A stretch of DNA of 64,000 nucleotides. Origin: an uncultured Alistipes sp. Its GTDB lineage: Bacteria; Bacteroidota; Bacteroidia; Bacteroidales; Rikenellaceae. This document shows, piece by piece, positions 1 through 8,206 of the stretch. The stretch spans positions 14,676 to 78,675 of the forward strand of contig URBK01000014.1 in the NCBI GenBank assembly GCA_900546065.1, written 5' to 3'. The translations under genes and the position numbers were made by a program. The notes under the pieces were generated by a model, which made no database searches, was not told the DNA's origin, and worked only from the letters and a program-made list of their open reading frames with translations. Every line of letters starts with the position of its first letter. Within the stretch, counting starts at the first letter, position 1.

Positions 1-30
1 ATGGACTAAGACGTGGTCCGCAGCAAACAC

Positions 31-71
31 AAACGGCATCCGGAAGCCCTGAGACTCTCCGGATGCCGTTT
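31..71. terminator. Hairpin terminator downstream of aguB
   Basis: A perfect 14-bp inverted repeat (arms 31-44 and 58-71, starting AAACGGCATCC) has A/T-rich ends on both sides, so it could terminate the minus-strand aguB transcript and also any plus-strand transcript entering from the left edge. Confidence 0.75.
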
Positions 72-107
72 ACTTATATTAATATATGTATCCCCTCCGC
101 TGCCGCG

Positions 108-980
108 TCAGTCGGCATATCGGCGCAGGAGGTCGTCGAACTCGTCGATACGGCGGTCGCGAAGGAATGGCCACCATCGGCGCACCTGCTCGCAACGTTT
201 CATGTCGACATCCACAACCTTGACGCACGGCTCCGTACCCGCCTCGGCAAGGATCTCGCCCTGCGGCCCTGCAACGAAACTGTGGCCCCAGAACTCTATG
301 CCGCGCGTAGCGCCGCTCGGGTCATCCTCGTGGCCGCAGCGGTTTACCGCCACGACGGGAAGGCCGTTTGCGACGGCATGGCCGCGCTGCACCGTACGCC
401 ACGCATCCAGTTGCCGACTCTGCTCCTGCTCCGTATCGCTGCTCTCCCAGCCTATGGCCGTCGGGTATATCAATATCTCGGCACCGTGCAGCGCCATCAG
501 ACGCGCACCTTCGGGATACCACTGATCCCAGCACACCTGCACGCCCAACACACCGACCGAGGTGCGTATGGGACGGAAACCCAAATCGCCGGGCGTGAAG
601 TAGAACTTCTCGTAATATGCCGGGTCGTCCGGTATGTGCATCTTGCGGTAGCGGCCCGCAATCGAGCCGTCGCGCTCGAATACCACGGCCGTATTGTGAT
701 ACAATCCCGCCGCGCGCCGCTCGAAGAGCGACGTCACCAACACAACGCCGCACCGCCTCGCCACCTCGCCGTAAAACTCCGTGGCCGCACCCGGCACAGG
801 TTCCGCCAGATCGAAGTTGTCGGTAGACTCCGTCTGACAGAAGTACAGCGAGTCGTGCAACTCCTGCAACACCACAAGCTCGGCACCCGCCGCCGCAGCC
901 TCCGCTATACGCTCGGCCAGACGCCGACGGTTCTCCTCCGCCGTAGCGGCCGACGCCTGCTGGATCAATCCTATCTTCAT
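108..980 (-). CDS. aguB: N-carbamoylputrescine amidase
   Basis: A 290-residue carbon-nitrogen hydrolase of the nitrilase superfamily. It converts N-carbamoylputrescine to putrescine, CO2 and ammonia, the last step of the arginine-agmatine-putrescine route, in the cytoplasm. The catalytic triad is readable: Glu40 in LQELHDSLYF, Lys113 in YRKMHIPDD and Cys150 in VCWDQWYPE. Length matches the AguB family. It lies 29 nt downstream of the agmatine deiminase gene on the same strand, so the two surely form an aguAB operon; this context separates it from general nitrilase-family amidases. The start is the first ATG and gives a typical beta-strand N-terminus (MKIGLIQQ). No signal peptide. No arginine decarboxylase is present in the window, so agmatine must be made elsewhere or imported. 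Confidence 0.93.
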   Translation of the reverse strand: MKIGLIQQASAATAEENRRRLAERIAEAAAAGAELVVLQELHDSLYFCQTESTDNFDLAEPVPGAATEFYGEVARRCGVVLVTSLFERRAAGLYHNTAVVFERDGSIAGRYRKMHIPDDPAYYEKFYFTPGDLGFRPIRTSVGVLGVQVCWDQWYPEGARLMALHGAEILIYPTAIGWESSDTEQEQSRQLDAWRTVQRGHAVANGLPVVAVNRCGHEDDPSGATRGIEFWGHSFVAGPQGEILAEAGTEPCVKVVDVDMKRCEQVRRWWPFLRDRRIDEFDDLLRRYAD

Positions 981-1009
981 ATCTTCACTTATACTTTATA
1001 TATAAATAG

Positions 1010-2089
1010 TCACTGCTTTGTCACCGTGCGCAGGCCGACACCCTCGGGATACTGCATCGTCACGCAGTGCAGCGATCCGTGCTGACGTATCAACACGCGG
1101 CAGTCGATCCCCACGATCTCGCGGTCGGGAAATGCCCGCTGCAACACCTCCGCCGCGGCCGCATCCCTCTCACCATCTCCGTAACAGGGCATCAACACCG
1201 CACTGTTCATGACAAGATAGTTGGCATACGTAGCCGGCAGACGCTCTCCGTCATAATATGCCGGCGCCGCCATCGGCAGCCGCAACAACCTGTATGGCGC
1301 ACCGTCGGCCGTGCGCAACGCCTGCAATTCACACTCCATGGCCGCAAGGCCCTCGAAGTCGCCATCCGTATTGTCATCACAACCCACATATACGATCGTA
1401 TCGTCGGGACAAAGGCGCGCCAGAGTATCTATATGCCCGTCCGTATCGTCACCCGCAAGGCTGCCGTGGTCGAGCCACAACACCCTCTCCGCGCCCAGAC
1501 GTCCGCGCAGCATCGCCTCCGCCTCCGCCTTCGAGGTGTAGCCGTTGCGGTTCGGGGCAAACAGACAGCACGATGTGGTAAGGATGGTGCCGCGGCCGTC
1601 CGACTCGATCGAGCCTCCTTCGAGCACCGTATCCATATCGTCCTCGTAATCCGCACCGCATACGACGCCCCCACGCCACAAAGCCCCGTTGATGGCATTG
1701 TCGCGCCCGGCGGCGAACTTCGCGCCCCAGCCGTTGAAACGGAAATCGTGCAACACGCAGCGGCCGTCATCGACGGTGGTGATGAAGGCGTGGTCACGCG
1801 CCCACGTATCGTCGGTCGGGGCTTCGAACAGCACCGCCCCGCGGCCCGTGTCGGCACGCATCGCAACACCCGCCTGCCGCAACTGCGCCTCCGTCGAGGC
1901 GGCGTCGCGCGTTACGACCAACAGGTCGCTGCGCGCAGCAACGGCACGCGCTATGGCCAGAAAACAGTCGTACGCCTGATCCAGATATGGAGCCCAGTCG
2001 GTTCCGGCATGGGGCCACGTCAGCTGCACGAAGCTCTGAGGTTCCCATTCGGCCGCAAGCCGACGTCCTGTATTAGCGGTAACGTTCAT
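1010..2089 (-). CDS. aguA: Agmatine deiminase
   Basis: A 359-residue member of the peptidyl-arginine deiminase/agmatine deiminase family. It hydrolyses agmatine to N-carbamoylputrescine and ammonia. Family motifs are visible in order: TWPHAGTDW near the N-terminus, a DDTWARDHAF segment, EGGSIESDG, GDDTDGHIDTLARL with the catalytic His, and the nucleophile at about Cys342 in GSLHCVTMQYPEG. Length is normal for AguA. It is the first gene of a two-gene operon with aguB. The region upstream (2090-2285) is shared with the divergent TonB-dependent receptor gene. Function is confident because both pathway enzymes are adjacent and both active sites are intact. Confidence 0.94.
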   Translation of the reverse strand: MNVTANTGRRLAAEWEPQSFVQLTWPHAGTDWAPYLDQAYDCFLAIARAVAARSDLLVVTRDAASTEAQLRQAGVAMRADTGRGAVLFEAPTDDTWARDHAFITTVDDGRCVLHDFRFNGWGAKFAAGRDNAINGALWRGGVVCGADYEDDMDTVLEGGSIESDGRGTILTTSCCLFAPNRNGYTSKAEAEAMLRGRLGAERVLWLDHGSLAGDDTDGHIDTLARLCPDDTIVYVGCDDNTDGDFEGLAAMECELQALRTADGAPYRLLRLPMAAPAYYDGERLPATYANYLVMNSAVLMPCYGDGERDAAAAEVLQRAFPDREIVGIDCRVLIRQHGSLHCVTMQYPEGVGLRTVTKQ

Positions 2090-2191
2090 ATACGTATGTT
2101 TATGCCGCTAAAGGTACGGATTTTATCGCTGCCGCGCAAGAGCGCCGGCAAAAGCCGCGCTGTCCTCCCGACAGCCGCGCGTAACACAAAC

Positions 2192-2227
2192 GTCACAGAC
2201 GTGAAATTCCATCATTACACGTGTGAC
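2192..2227. promoter_or_regulatory. Operator-like inverted repeat before TonB receptor
   Basis: GTCAC-ag-ACGTG (2192-2203) pairs with CACGTGTGAC (2218-2227), a 10-bp interrupted inverted repeat with a 14-nt spacer. It sits about 60 nt upstream of the receptor start and between divergent genes. It could be a regulator-binding site or an RNA hairpin; the TGTGAC half-site resembles CRP/FNR-family half-sites, which is only suggestive. Confidence 0.35.
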
Positions 2228-2285
2228 ATTTTCCCGTAACAACACTTGCCCACCTTTGCGGCGGAAAACAAGTGGAAAAGAAGTA

Positions 2286-4958
2286 ATGAGAATCGGAAGA
2301 CAAGTTCTAACCCTGCTGATGACACTCGCCGCGACGGCGGCGTCGGCAGCCTCGTTCAAGGGAATCGTAGTAGACAAGAGTAACTCACAACCGCTCATCG
2401 GCGTGGCAATCGTCGTCGACGGCACCACGCACGGCACCTCGACCGACGTCGACGGCCGCTTCGAGCTCCCCCTCGAGAAGGGTCGTTATCGCATCGTCGT
2501 ATCATACATATCGTACCGCACGCAGCAGCTCGACATCGAGGTTAAGGAGACGATGCCCGAGATGCGCATCGAGATGGAGCCCGAGAGTCAGGAGCTCTCG
2601 GCCGTGACGGTCAAGACACGCAAGAACCTCGAATCGGAGCGCATACTGCAACGCGAACGCATGGCGTCGGAGATCGCCGTCGAGAATATGGGAGCAAAGG
2701 AGATGGCGCTCAAGGGCATATCGAACGTGCAGGAGGGCGTAAAGAAGCTCACCGGCATATCAATCGCCTCATCGGGACAGCTCATCGTACGCGGTCTGGG
2801 AGACCGTTACAGCATCACCACCCTCAACGGCCAGCCCATAGCCTCGCCCAACCCCGACAACAAACTCATCCCGCTCGACATATTCCCCTCGTCGACCGTA
2901 AAGAACATCACCGTAAGCAAGGTCTACGAGGCCTCGTCCTACGCCGACTACTCGGGTGCGCATATCAACATCGACACCAAGGACAACATGGGTGACGACT
3001 TCTTCACCGTAGACTTCCACACGGGAGGTCAGGCCAACACCATCGGACGCGACTTCTACCGCATGGATCACCGTTCGCTCTTCACGCAGCCCAAGGTCGA
3101 CCCCGCGGCCCTTACGATGGACAAGCAGGATTTCCGCTCATACGTCACCTCAAACCAGATCTTCGACACTGACTTCTCGGTCGACAAGCGCACGGCGCTG
3201 CCCGAATTCGGAGGTAACATAGGCTTCGGCCGCAACATCGCGGTCGGCAACCAGACACTCGGCATTCTCGCCGCGGCGGGCGTAAGCAACGAGCTGCAGC
3301 GCATGACCGACGCCACATACCGTCTGCTCGAGGCCACGGGCTCCATCACCGACGACTACACATACGACAGCTACGAGGCGAGCCTCAAGATCGCCGCACT
3401 CGGAAGCCTCTCTCTCACGCTGCGACAGCAGGACCGCATCAACTACACCTTCTTCTATGCCCGCAACGCCTCGGACACCTACATGCGCCGCGAGGGTTAC
3501 GATCAGGAGGGACACGACCTTACGGGCAGCAACGACGTGATGCACGTCTACACGCTCATGACCAACCAGATAAGCGGTACGCACCAGTTAGGCCAGCGCT
3601 GGCGGCTGCTGTGGAGCGGATCGTACACCTCCACCACGTCGGATGAGCCCGACCGCCGACAGGTGATGTTCATACGCACGGCCGACGGCAAGCTCGACCT
3701 CTTCCGCCTGAACCAGCAGGAGACCATGCGTTACTTCGGTACGCTCGACGAGGACGAGTGGAACGGTCACATCGCCGCCGACTTCTCGTTCGGCCGCCAC
3801 AAGCTCACCATAGGCGCCGCCGTCAAGGACAAGGGGCGCGACTATACGGCCACGCGCTTCTACTATGACCTCACGGCGATCCACCCCGTCATCGACGACA
3901 TATACGACACGGACGGCTACCTCAACTTCGGCAACATCGCAAACGGGTCGGTCGTAATCGACCGCCAGCGCCACCCGAAAGATACATATCAGGCGGGAAA
4001 TACGATCTATGCGGGTTACTTCTCGCTCGGGCTGCGTCCCGCCGAGGCGCTTCTCGTGGATCTCGGGCTGCGTTACGAGGCCTCGCGCCAGTGGGTCGAC
4101 TACTACAACGACCAGAGCATGGCCGAGCGCCGCGACCTCAACAAGAACGACCTCTTCCCGGCCGTCAACATAAAATATACGCTCAGCGACATCCAGCAGC
4201 TGCGACTTTCGGCCTCGCGTACCATAACGCGTCCGTCGTTCATCGAGATGGCCCCGTTCCTCTATCAGGAGTCATACGGTTCGGCCCAGCTGCGCGGTAA
4301 CGCCGACCTGCAGAACAGCTACAACTATAACGTCGACCTGCGCTACGAGCTACTCAACGACAAGGGTGACATGCTCTCGGCCACAGCCTACTACAAATAT
4401 CTCGACGAGCCGATCGAGCGCGTGCAGATGCTCGCGGGCGGCGCCTCGGTACACACCTTCCGCAATGCCGACAACGGTATGGCCGCAGGTATCGAGCTCG
4501 AGATACGCAAGACGCTGACCGAGGCGCTCCGCGTGGGTGTCAACGGAACATACATGTACACCAACGTCAAGCTCCCCGACGGCGGCGTCTATACCAACAA
4601 GGAGCGCGCACTGCAGGGCGCCTCGCCCTATCTGGTCAATGCCGACATAACCTACTCGCCCCGCTTCGGCGACAACCGCCAGCTGAATCTGGCCCTGCTC
4701 TACAACCTTCAGGGACCGCGCATCCACGCCGTGGGTATCTCGGGTCTGGGCGACATCACGCAGCGTCCGGTCCATACGCTCGACATGGCGGCCTCGTACC
4801 GCTTCGGCGAGCGCACCGAGCTCAAACTGCAACTCACCGACCTGCTCAACCGTCCCCTGATATTCGAACAGGACGTACCGCAGACGGGCCGTTCGATCGA
4901 GGTCGAGCGTTACCGCACAGGCATGGGCTTCGAGCTGGGCATAGCGCTCAAGTTCTAA
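2286..4958 (+). CDS. TonB-dependent outer membrane receptor (carboxypeptidase-regulatory-like N-domain)
   Basis: An 890-residue outer membrane receptor. The ATG at 2286 is preferred over an upstream in-frame ATG at 2223 because it begins a clear signal peptide (MRIGRQVLTLLMTLAATAASA) and follows a purine-rich stretch. After the signal come a CarboxypepD_reg-like domain (about 23-100, with TSTDVDGRFELPL), a plug domain (about 130-260, with IVRGLGDRYSITTLNGQPI) and a beta-barrel ending in a terminal Phe. It lacks the SusC signature and no SusD follows, so it is not a SusCD transporter. It is followed after 79 nt by a lipoprotein gene that is probably its partner. Substrate is unknown; metal chelates, peptides or phosphate-containing compounds are all possible. 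Confidence 0.88.
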   Translation: MRIGRQVLTLLMTLAATAASAASFKGIVVDKSNSQPLIGVAIVVDGTTHGTSTDVDGRFELPLEKGRYRIVVSYISYRTQQLDIEVKETMPEMRIEMEPESQELSAVTVKTRKNLESERILQRERMASEIAVENMGAKEMALKGISNVQEGVKKLTGISIASSGQLIVRGLGDRYSITTLNGQPIASPNPDNKLIPLDIFPSSTVKNITVSKVYEASSYADYSGAHINIDTKDNMGDDFFTVDFHTGGQANTIGRDFYRMDHRSLFTQPKVDPAALTMDKQDFRSYVTSNQIFDTDFSVDKRTALPEFGGNIGFGRNIAVGNQTLGILAAAGVSNELQRMTDATYRLLEATGSITDDYTYDSYEASLKIAALGSLSLTLRQQDRINYTFFYARNASDTYMRREGYDQEGHDLTGSNDVMHVYTLMTNQISGTHQLGQRWRLLWSGSYTSTTSDEPDRRQVMFIRTADGKLDLFRLNQQETMRYFGTLDEDEWNGHIAADFSFGRHKLTIGAAVKDKGRDYTATRFYYDLTAIHPVIDDIYDTDGYLNFGNIANGSVVIDRQRHPKDTYQAGNTIYAGYFSLGLRPAEALLVDLGLRYEASRQWVDYYNDQSMAERRDLNKNDLFPAVNIKYTLSDIQQLRLSASRTITRPSFIEMAPFLYQESYGSAQLRGNADLQNSYNYNVDLRYELLNDKGDMLSATAYYKYLDEPIERVQMLAGGASVHTFRNADNGMAAGIELEIRKTLTEALRVGVNGTYMYTNVKLPDGGVYTNKERALQGASPYLVNADITYSPRFGDNRQLNLALLYNLQGPRIHAVGISGLGDITQRPVHTLDMAASYRFGERTELKLQLTDLLNRPLIFEQDVPQTGRSIEVERYRTGMGFELGIALKF

Positions 4959-5037
4959 CGGCAGTATCAACACACCTCAATACAGGACATTTCACAAGAG
5001 GAAAAAACGATAGAAAACCATTCATTTATTTGTAGAG

Positions 5038-6258
5038 ATGAAAAGTCAAATCAAATTTCTGACCGCAGCCGTCATAGCCTCAATGGCTTTCGCCACGGCC
5101 TGCAACAACACCGACAACAATCCCGACGACACAACGCTCAAGGGTGAGATACCCACGGGCACCACGCTGACGGGCAACATCACCGCCAACGCCACGCTCA
5201 CCTCGGGCAGCAGCTACAAACTCAGCGGCGGCCTGCACGTCAAGGCGGGCAACACGCTTACCATAGAGCCGGGCGTTACGGTCGTAGCCGTGGACGACGA
5301 CGCCCCCGACTATATCCTCATCGAGCAGGGCGCCAAGATCGACGCTCAGGGTACGGCCTCGAACCCCATTGTCATGACCAGCGAGTTGAAGAAGAGCGGC
5401 GCATGGGGCGGCATCCACATCTGCGGCCGCGCCCACACCAATGCCGGCGAGGGTGTCCTCTCGGAGATAGGCAACGCCCCCTACGGCGGCAGCGACGACA
5501 GCGACAACTCGGGTACGCTGCGCTACATACGTCTCGAATATACGGGTTTTGCGCTCGACGAGGAGCATGAGGCCAACGGCATCTCGTTCTACGGCGTGGG
5601 CAACGGCACAACCGTAGAGTATGTTCAGGCATACAAGGGTTCGGACGACGGCTTCGAGTTCTTCGGCGGCTCGGTCAACGTCAAGCACATGGTCGTGACC
5701 GACTGCACGGACGATTCGTTCGACTGGACCGAGGGCTGGAACGGCCGCGGACAGTTCCTCGTAGCCTATCAGTCGGGCGAGGAGGAGTGCGACTGCCTCA
5801 TGGAGTGCGACAACAACGGCAACAACTTCGACGCTACGCCCGTAGCACACCCCATACTCTCGAACCTCACGCTCGTGGGAGACAATTCGGCCAACAACAC
5901 TCGCGGCATACGTCTGCGCGCCGGCACGCAGGCCGAGATCTACAACTCGATCATCACCGGCAAGGCCAAGTGCATCACCCTCGAGACTGAGCAGACCGAG
6001 CAGGCACTGCTCAGCGGCACGTCGAAGCTCCAGCACATAGCCATGAGCTCGGATCTCAACTCTGAGAACGGCATCTACACGGCCGAGATGTTCGCTGCCG
6101 CCACGGGCAACTCGACCGACTACGTCAACGCCCTTGCCAACGACTATGTAGGCACCATCTCTGGAGGCGTCACGCCCGACGACCCCTTCTTCACGCGCGT
6201 GGACCACAAGGGAGCTGTCAGCGCCAGCGACGACTGGACCTCAGGCTGGACGCTCTAA
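5038..6258 (+). CDS. Surface lipoprotein with right-handed beta-helix-like repeats
   Basis: A 406-residue lipoprotein: signal peptide with lipobox ATAC (Cys22) followed by an Asn/Asp-rich stretch typical of Bacteroidetes lipoproteins exported to the cell surface. The body has repeated turns with Asn, Gly and Val spacing (TIEPGVTVVAVDD, ISFYGVGNGTTVEYVQ, VNVKHMVVTDCTDDSFDW), as in right-handed parallel beta-helix proteins, and it is rich in Asp/Glu. A cluster of four Cys occurs at about residues 252-260 (ECDCLMEC). No catalytic motif of a polysaccharide lyase is recognisable. Its position directly behind a TonB-dependent receptor suggests a substrate-capture partner. A terminator closes the two-gene unit. 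I cannot assign a substrate. Confidence 0.72.
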   Translation: MKSQIKFLTAAVIASMAFATACNNTDNNPDDTTLKGEIPTGTTLTGNITANATLTSGSSYKLSGGLHVKAGNTLTIEPGVTVVAVDDDAPDYILIEQGAKIDAQGTASNPIVMTSELKKSGAWGGIHICGRAHTNAGEGVLSEIGNAPYGGSDDSDNSGTLRYIRLEYTGFALDEEHEANGISFYGVGNGTTVEYVQAYKGSDDGFEFFGGSVNVKHMVVTDCTDDSFDWTEGWNGRGQFLVAYQSGEEECDCLMECDNNGNNFDATPVAHPILSNLTLVGDNSANNTRGIRLRAGTQAEIYNSIITGKAKCITLETEQTEQALLSGTSKLQHIAMSSDLNSENGIYTAEMFAAATGNSTDYVNALANDYVGTISGGVTPDDPFFTRVDHKGAVSASDDWTSGWTL

Positions 6259-6283
6259 TCCGAGACCGAGGTACGCATATTGC

Positions 6284-6313
6284 AAGGAGAGCCTGTCGAG
6301 GGCTCTCCTTTTT
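6284..6313 (+). terminator. Rho-independent terminator
   Basis: A perfect 10-bp stem (6284-6293 with 6301-6310, AAGGAGAGCC/GGCTCTCCTT), 7-nt loop, then a T run to 6313. It ends the receptor-lipoprotein unit. Confidence 0.9.
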
Positions 6314-6353
6314 GCGTCTGCGCCGGATATGCCGCGCAGAAGATATTTTTTCG

Positions 6354-6361
6354 TACATTTG
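6354..6361 (+). promoter_or_regulatory. -7 element of nitroreductase promoter
   Basis: TACATTTG matches the Bacteroidetes -7 consensus TAnnTTTG. No good -33 TTTG at the usual distance. It lies 66 nt before the nitroreductase start and just after the preceding terminator. Confidence 0.55.
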
Positions 6362-6426
6362 CATAGCCGGCCAACAGGCAGAGCCGCAAACAGCAAAATA
6401 TCTCAAACGTATAAAAACATACGACT

Positions 6427-6954
6427 ATGGAGTTCAAAACGATTCTCGAGAAGAGGCGCAGCACGCGCAAGTTCCTGCCGCGCAAGGTGGAACACGACAA
6501 ATTGCAACGCATCGTCGACATGGCACTTCAGGCACCCTCGTCGCGCAACTGCCGTTCGACGCGGCTGTTGGTGGTCGAGCAGCCCGAGATGCTCGAAAAG
6601 ATCGCCGCCATGCGCGACTACGGCTCGGCATTCGTTTCGGGGGCTGCGGCCGTGATCCTCGTCATGGGCGACCGCCGCGTCACGGACCTGTGGATCGATA
6701 ACTGCGCCATCACCGCCACGGTGATGCAGTTGGCCATCGTCGACGAGGGTCTGGCTTCGTGCTGGGTACATGTCAACGGACGTCCGTGCCGCGTCAAGGA
6801 GCCCGACGGCGAGCAGGCCGACGAATATCTGCGGAAGATGTTGCCCATACCCGACGACTACGGCATCCTCTGTGCCATAGCGTTCGGATATTCGGACTTC
6901 ACGCCCGCACCGCTGCCCCCGTACGAGGGTGAGGAGCGCGTCAAGTGGCTCTAA
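6427..6954 (+). CDS. Nitroreductase family protein
   Basis: A 175-residue FMN-dependent nitroreductase-fold protein. The N-terminus EFKTILEKRRSTRKF and the following ALQAPSSRNCRSTR are the typical FMN-phosphate binding region (RRSxRxF and APSxxN), and the C-terminal part ILCAIAFGYSDFTP is the conserved GYP-like end of small nitroreductases. Members reduce nitro compounds, quinones or flavins with NAD(P)H; the physiological substrate here is unknown. It has its own promoter and is bounded by terminators, so it is monocistronic. The neighbouring metal efflux operon is convergent and not evidently linked. Confidence 0.85.
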   Translation: MEFKTILEKRRSTRKFLPRKVEHDKLQRIVDMALQAPSSRNCRSTRLLVVEQPEMLEKIAAMRDYGSAFVSGAAAVILVMGDRRVTDLWIDNCAITATVMQLAIVDEGLASCWVHVNGRPCRVKEPDGEQADEYLRKMLPIPDDYGILCAIAFGYSDFTPAPLPPYEGEERVKWL

Positions 6955-6972
6955 CGCCGCCCTGCGAACACA

Positions 6973-7015
6973 AACGGAATATCCCCGAGCTCGGAAGAGT
7001 TCGGGGATATCCGTT
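6973..7015. terminator. Bidirectional hairpin terminator
   Basis: Arms 6973-6988 and 7001-7015 (AACGGA-a-TATCCCCGA against TCGGGGATATCCGTT) form a 15-bp stem with one bulged base, between the convergent nitroreductase and TolC-type genes. Confidence 0.8.
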
Positions 7016-7033
7016 ATATTTGCCCGCCGCGCG

Positions 7034-8206
7034 CTAAAGATCGTTTCGGAAGATCTGGGCAAGCGTGCAGTAGTAGGTGTTCTCGATGGTCACATAGGAG
7101 AGCATGTTGGAATATATGCCGTCTGCCTCGACATAATACTCTATGACCGACAGTTCGCCGCTCTCGACGGCGCGGCGAAGCAGATCGAGCGTCGAGCGCA
7201 TCAGCTGCAGGTCATACGTGCGCATCGCCGCCGCCGACTGCTCCACACTGTTGTACAGCGAGCGTATGCGCGCCTCGGTCTGAGCCTTCACATCCTCCGT
7301 GCGCAGCTGCGAAGCTGCATAGCGGGCCTTTGCCGCACCCGACTTGTGGCGCGACGAGAATATCGGGAACGAGGCGCCCACCAGAAATCCGTTCACCGCC
7401 GCGTCCAGATCGGTATTGCGGCGGTAGCCGACCTCGAGTTTAGGCAGCCAGTTCTGGGCGTTGACCTTCACCTGCTGCGCGGCCGTACGCTCGTCCGAAA
7501 GCGAGACCTGCAACTCCAGCTCGTCGGCCATCATCTTCTCTCGGAACTCGTCGAAACTGCCTATCGACGGCATCATCGGATACCCGGCACCCTCGAGCGA
7601 GACACTTTTGTCGCCGTTCATCGCACGCAGCGACTCCGCCACGGTTGTACGCGCCGTGGCGTTGCGCGAGAGTTCCGCTGCGGCGTTCATACGCTCCATA
7701 CGTATCTTGTTCACCTCCAAGGCCGTGGCATCGCCCTGCTCGAGTCTCTGCTCGAAAAGCGAAAGCATCTCGTCGGCATTCTCCATACGCCGTTCGAGCA
7801 GCTGCCGCTCACGGTCCAGACGTATGGCCTCGAAGCACAACAGCTGCGCCTCAAGCAGCACATCACGCCGCGCCACGCCGTAACGGCCGTCGATACCCTC
7901 CTGCTGGAGGCGGTTCGACTTGTGGCGTGCGGCATAGAGCGTCGGGAAATCGAACCCCTGCGACACCACAAGCTCCGAACTGGCGATGCCGTCGGCCCCG
8001 TGCGCGAAGAAGGGGCTGTACTCCACCGACGGATCCTCAAGGTTGTTCTGCGTGCGCACCTCGAGTTTCGCGGCCTCGCTCTCGCGGCGCAGGGCCTCAA
8101 GGTTCTTGTTGTTATGTTCGATCTGCGCAAGGACACTCTCCACATCCTGTGCGTGCAGGGCGGTCGCAGCAAAAAGCGCCGCCGCGAATATCGTCAAGCG
8201 TTTCAT
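7034..8206 (-). CDS. TolC-family outer membrane channel of heavy-metal efflux system
   Basis: A 390-residue outer membrane efflux protein. It has a cleavable signal peptide (MKRLTIFAAALFAATALHAQ) and two long alpha-helical coiled segments with repeated Glu/Arg/Ala/Leu patterns typical of CusC/CzcC. It is the last gene of the adaptor-pump-channel operon; its start overlaps the pump stop codon by 4 nt (ATGA), indicating translational coupling. It would form the trimeric exit duct across the outer membrane. At 390 residues it is slightly short for the family but looks complete. A hairpin follows the gene. Confidence 0.87.
   Translation of the reverse strand: MKRLTIFAAALFAATALHAQDVESVLAQIEHNNKNLEALRRESEAAKLEVRTQNNLEDPSVEYSPFFAHGADGIASSELVVSQGFDFPTLYAARHKSNRLQQEGIDGRYGVARRDVLLEAQLLCFEAIRLDRERQLLERRMENADEMLSLFEQRLEQGDATALEVNKIRMERMNAAAELSRNATARTTVAESLRAMNGDKSVSLEGAGYPMMPSIGSFDEFREKMMADELELQVSLSDERTAAQQVKVNAQNWLPKLEVGYRRNTDLDAAVNGFLVGASFPIFSSRHKSGAAKARYAASQLRTEDVKAQTEARIRSLYNSVEQSAAAMRTYDLQLMRSTLDLLRRAVESGELSVIEYYVEADGIYSNMLSYVTIENTYYCTLAQIFRNDL

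Noticed and set aside
1..9. ATGGACTAA at the left edge
   Set aside because: It could be the last codons of a gene cut by the window, but nine bases cannot support a call.
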